NCBI GenBank assembly: GCA_038317095.1
Contig: JBBQBB010000008.1
Span: 9,422-73,421 of the forward strand
Length of the DNA: 64,000 nucleotides
Direction of reading: 5' to 3'
DNA from: JAGXTF01 sp038317095
GTDB taxonomy: Bacteria > Bacteroidota > Bacteroidia > NS11-12g > UBA955
Below, in pieces: positions 53,086-60,824 of this stretch. Within the stretch, counting starts at the first letter, position 1. Every line of letters starts with the position of its first letter. The translations under genes were made by a program, and so were the position numbers. The notes beneath the pieces are model-generated. The model did no database searches. It worked only from the letters and a program-made list of their open reading frames with translations, and was not told the origin of the DNA.

Positions 53086-53099
53086 TCCGCCGCGGCGGA
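53086..53099. repeat. GC-rich 14-base perfect palindrome
   Basis: TCCGCCGCGGCGGA is a perfect palindrome in otherwise AT-rich intergenic DNA after purF. It has no T-run. It resembles short GC-rich palindromic cores seen in intergenic repeats; a related GGCGGAGGCGAGG string occurs at 63840-63852. Confidence 0.5.
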
Positions 53100-53187
53100 G
53101 AGAGTTAATAGTTGAAAGTTGAGATAGCCCGACCAGGGAAATTTGTTTGATAGAGAGTACTAAACTGATCCTTAACAATTAACAATT

Positions 53188-53700
53188 CTACTTCTTTTTA
53201 AATCCCAAACTCACCCCGTTAATGCAATATCTCAAGCCGGTTGGCTGACCATAACCATCGGTAAAAACATGACCCAAGTGGCCGTTGCAGCGCGCGCAAA
53301 CTACCTCTGTGCGGCTCATGCCATGGGTATTGTCTACAATTTCTTTTACAGCAGACTTGTTGATTCCTTGGTAGAAACTTGGCCAACCGCAACCCGCATC
53401 AAATTTGGTGGCGCTGGTAAATAGTTCAGCTCCGCAGGCTTTGCAAACATAAGTGCCACTGTCCCAAAGCGTTTCATATTCACTGGAAAATGCCCTTTCG
53501 GTTCCTTTTTCGCGCAGAATCCGGTATTCTTCTGGGCTCAGTATTTTCTTCCATTCTTCTTCAGTTTTTACTACTGCATTGCTGTCGTTCGTATTCATAG
53601 TTGTTGTTTTTGTTGCTTCAGTATGGGTGGTCATTTTTTTGCTGCATTGCATTGCAAATAAAGCGGGTATCACTAAGAGGTAAAGGAATTGATTTTTCAT
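53188..53700 (-). CDS. msrB: peptide-methionine (R)-S-oxide reductase, lipoprotein form
   Basis: MsrB reduces methionine-R-sulfoxide in proteins. The 170-residue product has a lipoprotein signal (lipobox MQC, Cys19), so it acts outside the cytosol, which differs from many cytosolic MsrB. The MsrB domain (about 47-168) has the two zinc pairs CKAC and CARC, the core motif GCGWPSF and the catalytic cysteine in LRYCINGVSL near the C-terminus. The linker (20-45) is threonine-rich. Electrons would have to come from a periplasmic thioredoxin-like protein. It stands alone between purF and the AcpH-like gene. Confidence 0.93.
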   Translation of the reverse strand: MKNQFLYLLVIPALFAMQCSKKMTTHTEATKTTTMNTNDSNAVVKTEEEWKKILSPEEYRILREKGTERAFSSEYETLWDSGTYVCKACGAELFTSATKFDAGCGWPSFYQGINKSAVKEIVDNTHGMSRTEVVCARCNGHLGHVFTDGYGQPTGLRYCINGVSLGFKKK

Positions 53701-53834
53701 ATTTTCTTATACATACGAAATTACATTGGTTTTGGGCTTCTGTATATCAGCAAGACGACATATGCACCCTAGTTTGCGATTAAACCCGCAAAAACCAAGA
53801 CCAAAGAGATTTTTCAGCATTCGTTTACAAATTG

Positions 53835-53842
53835 TACCTTTG
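53835..53842 (+). promoter_or_regulatory. -7 promoter box of the AcpH-like/PorV-like operon
   Basis: TACCTTTG fits TAnnTTTG and lies five bases before the TTG start at 53848. Confidence 0.5.
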
Positions 53843-53847
53843 CAGTC

Positions 53848-54507
53848 TTGAACTACTTTTCGCATTATTATTTTGATCACATCCGCGATACCGAGTTGCA
53901 TAATGTAGGCTTGTTGTTGCCCGATATGGTGCGAAATTTCTTGCATGGCAAAAAGATATCGCCTAATGCGAATCATGAAACCGAAGAAAATCTAGAACTT
54001 TTGAGAATAGGCTCCAACCAGCACTTTTTGCGCGATAAAAGATTCCACAATTCAGCCTATTTTAAAGAAACCAGCCAAACCATTACCCAAATATTGAGGC
54101 CCAAGTTTATTGAAGCTAACATACCACGAGATTGGTTCGCTGCGCATGTGCTCACAGAAATGATGATTGACCGCGTATTAATTCGTGAAACCCCAAAATT
54201 GGCAGATGGGTTTTACCAAGATACAACGAACGCAGATTCAAGCAGCATTGCTGATTTTTTGCAGGAAAGAAATATTACAGAAACACACTTGTTTTTAGAA
54301 CGGTTGGCAAGATTTAACCAAGCCAAATATTTGTTGCAGTATGCCCACAACCGAGCTATGGTTTACTCTATGAACCGCATTTTTATGCAAACCAAAGCAG
54401 ATGGGGAATGGAGCCAAGTACAATTTCAAATATTAGAACCCGTCATAGAAGAAGTAGATTTTGTAATTACATCGAACATAATAAATTTAAAAAACGAAAT
54501 GGCATGA
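53848..54507 (+). CDS. AcpH/DUF479-like phosphodiesterase family protein
   Basis: A 219-residue helical protein. The N-terminus MNYFSHYYFDHIRDTELHNVG followed by LLLPDMVRNF resembles the ACP phosphodiesterase (AcpH, DUF479) start pattern, in which a histidine and aspartate pair binds metal; RIGSNQHFLRDKRFH and WFAAHVLTEMMIDRVL could supply the other HD-type ligands. The match is by pattern only. The start codon is TTG, located five bases after a TACCTTTG box. The ATGA overlap with the next gene couples it to a PorV-like outer membrane protein. Role unknown; removal of a phosphopantetheine group is one possibility. Confidence 0.6.
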   Translation: MNYFSHYYFDHIRDTELHNVGLLLPDMVRNFLHGKKISPNANHETEENLELLRIGSNQHFLRDKRFHNSAYFKETSQTITQILRPKFIEANIPRDWFAAHVLTEMMIDRVLIRETPKLADGFYQDTTNADSSSIADFLQERNITETHLFLERLARFNQAKYLLQYAHNRAMVYSMNRIFMQTKADGEWSQVQFQILEPVIEEVDFVITSNIINLKNEMA

Positions 54508-55607
54508 AACGATATCTAATGTTTTTCATTTTGTGCGCACAGTTTGTTCATTTTGGAAATGCACAAGCGCGTAAATATGTAAATGAATTTTTGCATCTGG
54601 GAGTTGGCGGTCGCCAATTGGGCATGGGGAAAGCTGGTGTTGCTTCGGTAGATGATGTATACGCAGGATATTGGAATCCATCCTGTTTACCGCAAATCAA
54701 AGACAATTTGCAAGTGGGATTTATGCATAATTTTTATTTTCAAAATATTGCCAATTATGATTACTTAGCTGTAGCCGCCAAAAGCGGAGAAAACAGTGCA
54801 TTCGGATTTTCCCTAGTCCGGTTTGGCGTGGATGGAATTTTAAATACCTTAGATTTAATCCGAAATGGGGAAATAGATTATAACAGGGTCACACAATTCT
54901 CGGCGGTCGATTATGCTTTTATACCTTCCTTCGGTTCAGAGCAGCGTATGATACGCAATTATAATATGGTATTTGCATGGGGAGCTTCTGCAAAAATAAT
55001 TCACAGAAAAGTGGGTGAATTTGCCCGTGCTTGGGGTTTTGGCATTGATGGATCCGTTAAATTGGAAGATTACAATAAAAAATGGGGTATCACCCTTGTT
55101 ATGCGAGATATGACCTCTACTTTCAACAATTGGAGTTTTGAGTTTAAACAATCTCAAAAAGACATATTATATCTCACCGGCAATACCATACCCCAGAACT
55201 CGTTGGAAGTAGGCTTGCCAAGATTTTGCTTAGGTGGTTATCGCAGATTGGCAAATGATAAATTCTTTGGATTGGGCGAAGTAAATTTAGATTTAACCAC
55301 AGACGGAAAAAGAAATACATTAATTTCATCCTCCTTTTTAAGTGCAGATGCAAGAATTGGCTTAGAGGGTGGAATTAAAAATGAAGAAAAACACTTTCAA
55401 TTTTCTTTGAGAACTGGAGTTTATAATTTTCAGAAAGAAACCAAGCAAAATGGCAAATTTGGTATGACCGTGCAACCCACGGTAGGCGTTGGTTTGCAAC
55501 TTGAACAATTAAATATTGATTATGCCTTGGCTGGATTTGGAGCAGGCGGAAGTGGCCTATATTCGAATATTATATCCGTGCGATTTAATATTAATAAAAC
55601 CAAATAA
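54504..55607 (+). CDS. PorV/PorQ-like type IX secretion outer-membrane protein
   Basis: A 367-residue outer membrane beta-barrel of the FadL-like PorV/PorQ group. A signal peptide (about 1-20, ending GNAQ) precedes KYVNEFLHLGVGGRQLGMGKAGVASVDDVYAGYWNPS, the characteristic mature N-terminus, and an alternating-strand barrel follows to ISVRFNINK. PorV carries type IX secretion cargo to the sortase; this copy looks more like the accessory PorV2 type. The frame extends further upstream, but the ATG at 54504 gives the signal peptide and overlaps the preceding stop by four bases. T9SS cargo occurs elsewhere in the window. Confidence 0.8.
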   Translation: MKRYLMFFILCAQFVHFGNAQARKYVNEFLHLGVGGRQLGMGKAGVASVDDVYAGYWNPSCLPQIKDNLQVGFMHNFYFQNIANYDYLAVAAKSGENSAFGFSLVRFGVDGILNTLDLIRNGEIDYNRVTQFSAVDYAFIPSFGSEQRMIRNYNMVFAWGASAKIIHRKVGEFARAWGFGIDGSVKLEDYNKKWGITLVMRDMTSTFNNWSFEFKQSQKDILYLTGNTIPQNSLEVGLPRFCLGGYRRLANDKFFGLGEVNLDLTTDGKRNTLISSSFLSADARIGLEGGIKNEEKHFQFSLRTGVYNFQKETKQNGKFGMTVQPTVGVGLQLEQLNIDYALAGFGAGGSGLYSNIISVRFNINKTK

Positions 55608-55610
55608 ATA

Positions 55611-56588
55611 TCAATTAAATTTAAAAAACTTTTCGCCATAAAGCGAAATTACAATTGCGAATAGCAATAAATAGTGCAAAATTATTTTCCATTTTTTGGC
55701 CTTAGAACCCATTAAGAAATAGGCAATTTGCAATGACATTGAAAAACCTAATAACGGAAAATAAAATTGGTATTCTTTCATTTTAAACAATACAATTAAT
55801 GCCATAAAAGCCAAATTGCCAATCATATACAAGGTTATTCTGCGGGTTTTAATATTATTCTTTGTGTAATTGAATGTGGTTTTAAAAAGACCTCCTGAAA
55901 CCAAAATTAGGATATAAAACAAAACAGCATACCCCGTTATCTGAAGTCTAAAATTAAAATCCAATTCGTAATTTATTTCCGGTATTACATGATTTTTTCC
56001 TGCTAAGAATAAAATACTCCACAACATTAACCACGGCAATGCATAACCAGAAATGATGGAAAGAATATCCTTCAAGGAAATGTTTTTAAATATAATAGTT
56101 CCCACAATTAAGAAGACAAAACCACTATAGAGACTGGGAAATATTAATGAAGCGCAACCATAAAACAAAGCCGTGTAAAATAAAATAACAGAGGTGCTTT
56201 CCATACGGTACATTCTATACATAGAAAAAAATGAAAATAGTATTAGAAAGTTAACAAGCATTGAGGGATTGATAAATAAATTTTCAGGAAACACCGAATT
56301 CAGAAGCATAAAAAAATAGGCGGGCAAATAACTATGTGTATAAATTACGTCGTGATCGATACAAAGCTTGTTAAACAGCAAACCCTGCAAAAAAATTATC
56401 AATAAACCGCCCAATATTGAAATATAAAAACTAGAATTTGCCAATTCAAAGAACTGGCTAAGCACATCCATGGTACCTGCATTTTTTCTTGGATCCCCTG
56501 CAATGAGCATTGGCAATCGCAATATCAAACCAGCCAAGAAAACATAAATGGATGAAAACGGACGTATATTTTGGAATATTCGGAGCAC
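55611..56588 (-). CDS. DUF6427 multi-spanning membrane protein
   Basis: A 325-residue inner-membrane protein with about ten hydrophobic helices. The opening FQNIRPFSSIYVFLAGLILRLPM, a conserved-looking INPSMLVNFLILF region and short loops match the Bacteroidota family DUF6427, whose function is unknown. Membrane topology resembles polyprenol-linked glycosyltransferases, but I see no DxD or equivalent motif. It lies two bases after the secreted protein gene upstream, so the two are probably one operon. It converges with the PorV-like gene at a three-base gap. Confidence 0.75.
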   Translation of the reverse strand: MLRIFQNIRPFSSIYVFLAGLILRLPMLIAGDPRKNAGTMDVLSQFFELANSSFYISILGGLLIIFLQGLLFNKLCIDHDVIYTHSYLPAYFFMLLNSVFPENLFINPSMLVNFLILFSFFSMYRMYRMESTSVILFYTALFYGCASLIFPSLYSGFVFLIVGTIIFKNISLKDILSIISGYALPWLMLWSILFLAGKNHVIPEINYELDFNFRLQITGYAVLFYILILVSGGLFKTTFNYTKNNIKTRRITLYMIGNLAFMALIVLFKMKEYQFYFPLLGFSMSLQIAYFLMGSKAKKWKIILHYLLLFAIVISLYGEKFFKFN

Positions 56589-56590
56589 TA

Positions 56591-58057
56591 TTATTTCTGG
56601 TTGTTTAAAATTTCTAACAAAGACAATTGTCTATTTTGAATTAGCGGAGCAACATATCGATTGTAACCAATTTGTCTGCCTTCCATGGGAATTATTGCTG
56701 TATATTCCGTTTCGCTATTGAGCAATATTTTCTGTTCAATTGCACCATCTTTTCCCAATGCTATATGAATTACCCTATTGTTTTGATTTGAATTGTCGTT
56801 GTAAATAATATTTACACTATTTTCACAAACATATATACCAATGCTACTGAGATAGGACAGGCCAGCATAAGAACTTTGCATTTTGTTGATTTCATGTTCC
56901 CACTTTATAGTGCCATTGTTGCCCAAGGCAAATAAGAGAATGTCATTGTAATTGTAAATGCTTTTAGAACTAATCTGAGGAACACCATTCAAGTAAAATG
57001 TTTCCATTTGTTGAGAAATTTCAAAATATTCAGCCACCACCAAATAGCCACCATCACTCCGTGGCACAATCTTCTTAATGTAATAATTTTCAGGATCTTT
57101 TCCTTCATCCGCTTCGGCTGCACCTAGCACTATACCTACAAATTTTCGGCTTATTGGAGAAAACACGGGCTCAACAATAGAATCGCCAGGTATAAAATCA
57201 AATTCAAGAATGCCATGTGCTGCCTTTGGTTTTTTAAAATCGTAAAGGGCTGCGATAAAAAAATTGTTCTTGAATTGATTGTAAACCAAATCGTAAGAAG
57301 CAATAAAATATTTCGAGTCACCGAATGGAATAGGTGCATGTATTCTGTTTTGACGTGTGGTTAAAATATAATGTACCTCGGCGTGTGCGTCAGAAATTTT
57401 TCTATCACTTTTTTCCAACAAAAAAATCATAGCCGATTGACCACTGTCACCAACAGACAACTGATCTATGGACACATCCTCCGAGGGATAATTTGTATGG
57501 TATTGTGTATTTGTAACTATTTTTCCATCTGTGGAAAATACAAAACAACGAAAATCTTGGTCTCCCCGTTTGTTTGATTCTTCAATCCATACAGCACAAT
57601 ATTTTCGATTTAAACTGTATTCTACCTCAATAGCCTTGTCTACTTTTTCTATTGTTGTTGATTCGTAAAAAACTACAGATTCCCCCGGGGTAGTTTGTTT
57701 CAAACCTTTAATTATATAAGAATAGCTTGTTTTTCCTTTGAAAATGCTGCTTTTAATTAAAACCAGTCCGCTGTCTGTAGAAAAAATTTTAACCAGCTTT
57801 TCCCTTTTCCCCAAATTGTAATTTTCAGCCCCTATATAATCCAAATTGTGAGAATATTGCTCCACCGAAAATCCATTCCTCATATCAATATCTCTAAACC
57901 TTAAAATAAATATTCCCTGTGCATTTTCTCCTATTACTTTGTTGTAATAGGCTTTGTTGTTTAATCTTGGAATGTTGGAAAAATACAATTTTTGGGCAAA
58001 TAGGCTTTGCACCGCCAACAGCATAGAAACCAAAAACAATAAAATATGCGCCTTCAA
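56591..58057 (-). CDS. Secreted protein of unknown function
   Basis: About 488 residues. The frame is open back to 58468, but that overlaps hflX and has no homology-like content; the TTG at 58057 gives the clean signal peptide MKAHILLFLVSMLLAVQSLFA before Gln-Lys, and a near-match to the -7 box (GAATTTTG) lies just upstream. The mature part is rich in beta-strands and repeated motifs such as NGTIKWEHEINKM, GGYLVVAEYFE and GDSGQSAMIFLLEKSD, which suggest a beta-propeller-like fold. I do not recognise the family. It precedes DUF6427 by two bases, so a shared envelope role is likely. Confidence 0.7.
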   Translation of the reverse strand: MKAHILLFLVSMLLAVQSLFAQKLYFSNIPRLNNKAYYNKVIGENAQGIFILRFRDIDMRNGFSVEQYSHNLDYIGAENYNLGKREKLVKIFSTDSGLVLIKSSIFKGKTSYSYIIKGLKQTTPGESVVFYESTTIEKVDKAIEVEYSLNRKYCAVWIEESNKRGDQDFRCFVFSTDGKIVTNTQYHTNYPSEDVSIDQLSVGDSGQSAMIFLLEKSDRKISDAHAEVHYILTTRQNRIHAPIPFGDSKYFIASYDLVYNQFKNNFFIAALYDFKKPKAAHGILEFDFIPGDSIVEPVFSPISRKFVGIVLGAAEADEGKDPENYYIKKIVPRSDGGYLVVAEYFEISQQMETFYLNGVPQISSKSIYNYNDILLFALGNNGTIKWEHEINKMQSSYAGLSYLSSIGIYVCENSVNIIYNDNSNQNNRVIHIALGKDGAIEQKILLNSETEYTAIIPMEGRQIGYNRYVAPLIQNRQLSLLEILNNQK

Positions 58058-58102
58058 CCCTTCAAAATTCGATTTTAACAACCGTATTGCAAAATGATGC
58101 GC

Positions 58103-58110
58103 TAATTTTG
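58103..58110 (+). promoter_or_regulatory. -7 promoter box of hflX
   Basis: TAATTTTG fits TAnnTTTG and lies eight bases before the ATG at 58119. Its last base is the first base of the GTG at 58110, which is therefore unlikely to be the start. Confidence 0.5.
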
Positions 58111-58118
58111 TGGAATTC

Positions 58119-59312
58119 ATGGTAAAAAGGTCTAAAATATTATTTGAAACTGCAAAAAAACAAGAAATTGCTGTATTAGTAACAGTAGAAACCCAAGAAT
58201 TTGCAGAAAGAACCGACGAATTTCTAGATGAATTGGAATTGCTGGTGAATACTGCAGGTGCATTAACCATTAAAAGATTTACCCAAAAGTTACCCCATCC
58301 ACATCCAAAAACGTGCGTAGGAACTGGAAAACTTGAAGAGATTACCCAATTTGTGAAACAAAATGAGGTCGATATGGTGGTATTTGACGAAGAACTTACC
58401 CCTTCACAAATCCGCAATATTGAATTAGAAATGCCTGAAACAAAAATTCTAAGCAGAACCAATCTCATCTTGGATATTTTTTCAAAGAATGCAAAAAGTT
58501 CTCAAGCAAAAACGCAGGTAGAATTGGCCCAAAGTGTTTTTTTATTGCCCAGACTTACACGCATGTGGACGCATTTGAGCAAACAAAAGGGCGGTATTGG
58601 CATGAAAGGGCCCGGAGAAACAGAGATTGAAACAGACAGGCGTATTTTAAGGGATAAAATTTCCATTCTCAGAGAACGTTTAAAACAAATCGAAAAAATA
58701 TCCAGTACCCAACGACAAACCAGAACAGATGAATATAGGGTTGCTTTGGTTGGATACACCAATGTGGGTAAAAGCACCATAATGAATGTGCTTTCGAAGT
58801 CAGATGTACTGGTTGAAAATAAATTATTTGCGACTTTAGACGCTACAGTTCGCAAAGTTTCTTTCCCTTTTCCAGGAGATCCGGGCAAAATGATTACTTT
58901 TTTATTGTCTGATACAGTAGGTTTTATTCGAAAATTGCCCACTTTACTGGTAGAAAGTTTTAAATCTACATTGGCAGAGTCATTGGAAGCAGATTTACTC
59001 TTGCACGTGGTTGATTTGTCCAATCCCAAATTTGAGGACCAAATGCGCAGTGTGAATGAAACTTTGTTTGAAATTGGAGCTTCAAACAAGTCTATGATTA
59101 TTGTTTTTAATAAAATGGATGCTTTCCATGGTAAATCTGACGATTTTTATATTGGCAATACAGGGTTAACCGCAGCGCAATTTGAAAAAAGTTGGTTGGC
59201 AAAGGAAAACGCACCGGCTGTATTTATATCCGCCACCAACAAAGATAACCTAGACGGGCTAAAAGTTAAAATTGTAGAACAACTTATAAATATGGGCAAA
59301 AGGTTTTTATAA
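58119..59312 (+). CDS. hflX: GTPase HflX
   Basis: HflX is a ribosome-associated GTPase that splits stalled 70S ribosomes, often under heat stress. The 397-residue protein has an N-terminal HflX domain (about 20-195), with LPHPHPKTCVGTGKLEEI and FDEELTPSQIRNIE, a linker coiled coil with the motif KGGIGMKGPGETEIETDRR, and a G domain with G1 GYTNVGKST (about 209-217), G3 DTVGFIRKLP, G4 NKMD and G5 SATN. Length is normal. The start at 58119 fits the promoter box. It is divergent from the secreted-protein gene and converges with the DUF2795 gene. Confidence 0.95.
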   Translation: MVKRSKILFETAKKQEIAVLVTVETQEFAERTDEFLDELELLVNTAGALTIKRFTQKLPHPHPKTCVGTGKLEEITQFVKQNEVDMVVFDEELTPSQIRNIELEMPETKILSRTNLILDIFSKNAKSSQAKTQVELAQSVFLLPRLTRMWTHLSKQKGGIGMKGPGETEIETDRRILRDKISILRERLKQIEKISSTQRQTRTDEYRVALVGYTNVGKSTIMNVLSKSDVLVENKLFATLDATVRKVSFPFPGDPGKMITFLLSDTVGFIRKLPTLLVESFKSTLAESLEADLLLHVVDLSNPKFEDQMRSVNETLFEIGASNKSMIIVFNKMDAFHGKSDDFYIGNTGLTAAQFEKSWLAKENAPAVFISATNKDNLDGLKVKIVEQLINMGKRFL

Positions 59313-59334
59313 AAAAAGACCGCTAAAAGCGGCC
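59311..59334 (-). terminator. Terminator of the DUF2795 gene
   Basis: On the minus strand GGCCGC and GCGGTC pair (one G-T) around TTTTA and are followed by seven T. It lies 24 bases after the DUF2795 stop and overlaps the end of hflX. Confidence 0.75.
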
Positions 59335-59358
59335 TTAAAAACTTAAGAGTCCTTATGG

Positions 59359-59580
59359 TTAGAGTTCATCCGCGTTGAAGAAATAATCTTCATCTGTGGG
59401 ATAATCACTCCATATTTCTTCAATACTTTCATAGGGTTCTCCATCATCTTCAAGTTCTTGAAGATTTTCAATTACCTCTAAGGGTGCTCCAGATCGAATA
59501 CCATAATCGATCAATTCGTCTTTGGTAGCGGGCCAAGGAGCATCGTCCAGGTAGCTTACGAGTTCAAGTGTCCAGTACAT
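59359..59580 (-). CDS. DUF2795 domain protein
   Basis: A 73-residue acidic protein. The sequence MYWTLELVSYLDDAPWPATK, the DELIDYGIRSGAPLEV helix and the acidic tail with IWSDYP and DEDYFFN match the short DUF2795 proteins conserved in Bacteroidota, whose function is unknown. No signal peptide. It is a single-gene unit with a clear terminator; its promoter probably lies in the 72-base gap to the O-methyltransferase gene, but no perfect TAnnTTTG box is visible there. Confidence 0.88.
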   Translation of the reverse strand: MYWTLELVSYLDDAPWPATKDELIDYGIRSGAPLEVIENLQELEDDGEPYESIEEIWSDYPTDEDYFFNADEL

Positions 59581-59651
59581 ATTTATTCCGTAATATTTCG
59601 CGAAAATAAATTTTTTATTTCGAATTTCCTCATCATATTTTGTAAACTTTT

Positions 59652-60299
59652 ATGCAAACAGATAAGTTGGATGAAATAAACCGGTATTGCAGCATGTATA
59701 GTAGCCATGAACCTGCCTTTTTAAAAGAACTCGTTCGTTTTACCTGGTTACATACAACCAACCCCAGACAACTTAGCGGGCACCTGCAAGGTCGATTTCT
59801 TGCTTTTTTGAGTAAAATAATCCGTCCAGATTGTATTTTAGAAATAGGAACCTTTACAGGATATGCTACTTTTTGCCTTGCCGAAGGTCTTTCTACCAAT
59901 GGGCAAATTCATAGCTTCGAAGCCGATTTAGAAAACGTACACAAAGCCAAAAGCCAAGCGAAGAAAAGCGAGTTTGCCCATAAAATAGTGTTTCACCCGG
60001 GAGATGCGAAAACCCTTTTGCCAGAGTGGGACACCAAAGCAGATCTCATATTTGTTGATGCAGAGAAACAAAATTATGCAGAATATCTAAGTTTGTGTTT
60101 GCCAATTTTGTCTGAAAGGGGTATTTTGTTGTTCGACAATACGCTGTGGAGTGGTAAGGTGGCGGAAGTCACCCTACGAGAAAAAGACACAGATACACGC
60201 AATATGCACCAATTTAACCAGCATTTGTCGGAAAATAAAGATTTAGAAGTTGTGCTTTTACCCTTGCGTGACGGGCTTACTTTGGTTAGAAAAAAATAA
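59652..60299 (+). CDS. SAM-dependent O-methyltransferase (COMT-like)
   Basis: A 215-residue class I methyltransferase of the catechol O-methyltransferase group. The SAM motif ILEIGTFTGYATFCLAEGL lies at about residues 62-80, an acidic residue in HSFEADLE binds the SAM ribose, and the metal-binding segment FVDAEKQNYAEYL and LLFDNTLWSGKV follow, as in O-methyltransferase family 3. No signal peptide. The substrate is unknown. It converges with the MarR gene with no gap, the two stops being adjacent. Confidence 0.9.
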   Translation: MQTDKLDEINRYCSMYSSHEPAFLKELVRFTWLHTTNPRQLSGHLQGRFLAFLSKIIRPDCILEIGTFTGYATFCLAEGLSTNGQIHSFEADLENVHKAKSQAKKSEFAHKIVFHPGDAKTLLPEWDTKADLIFVDAEKQNYAEYLSLCLPILSERGILLFDNTLWSGKVAEVTLREKDTDTRNMHQFNQHLSENKDLEVVLLPLRDGLTLVRKK

Positions 60300-60782
60300 T
60301 CAACCTCGAAATTTGTCCAGTAATTCCGATAAAAGCTCTTTATCGGAATTGCTCATATATTTAAAATAGGTTTCTTGCTTTTCAATCGTAGGTTCTATTT
60401 TTTTCAATAGGTTTATCCCTTTGGTTGTAATCATAATATTAACCTTTCTTCGGTTGTCGCTGTCCACCTTCCTTTTAATCAAGCCATTTGCACACATCCT
60501 ATCGCACAATCTTGTTAAATCCGGGTTTTTATCCAACATTACCTCCTTTATTTCATTTGGATTGGCAGACATTGGATACCTTCCATTTAAAATTCGCAAT
60601 ACATTATACTGTTGTTGGGTTATTCCGTATTCTTTAAAACCATCTTTAAACTTTGTATTTAACCAATTTGCAGTAAAAATAATGTTTAGAAGTACTTTAT
60701 GGGTACTGCTTTTAAATTTCTTTTGTTTTATTTCTTCTTCGAATTTCAAGGATTTATTTAAATTAAGTGCGATTTTAGTCAA
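60300..60782 (-). CDS. MarR family transcriptional regulator
   Basis: A 160-residue winged-helix regulator. The MarR DNA-binding region runs from about YGITQQQYNVLRIL (52-65) through DLTRLCDRMCANGLIKRKVDSDNRRKVNI (about 88-116) with the wing containing DNRRK; N- and C-terminal helices dimerise. The start is taken as TTG at 60782; the frame has no ATG before the conserved region. It is divergent from kynureninase with 42 bases between the starts, so it may control its own gene and kynU. MarR proteins bind small aromatic ligands, which would fit a kynurenine intermediate, but this is inference. Confidence 0.82.
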   Translation of the reverse strand: MTKIALNLNKSLKFEEEIKQKKFKSSTHKVLLNIIFTANWLNTKFKDGFKEYGITQQQYNVLRILNGRYPMSANPNEIKEVMLDKNPDLTRLCDRMCANGLIKRKVDSDNRRKVNIMITTKGINLLKKIEPTIEKQETYFKYMSNSDKELLSELLDKFRG

Positions 60783-60812
60783 AATTTATGACATCTCCAT
60801 CGTATGTAATCA

Positions 60813-60820
60813 TATTTTTG
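60813..60820 (+). promoter_or_regulatory. -7 promoter box of kynU
   Basis: TATTTTTG fits TAnnTTTG and lies four bases before the kynU ATG. The short inverted repeat TATG-TAAT-CATA (60803-60814) overlaps it and is a possible but weak MarR site. Confidence 0.5.
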
Positions 60821-60824
60821 CAAC

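Noticed and set aside
58058..58468. Extended start of the secreted-protein gene overlapping hflX
   Set aside because: The added residues are antisense to hflX, and the TTG at 58057 gives a complete signal peptide.
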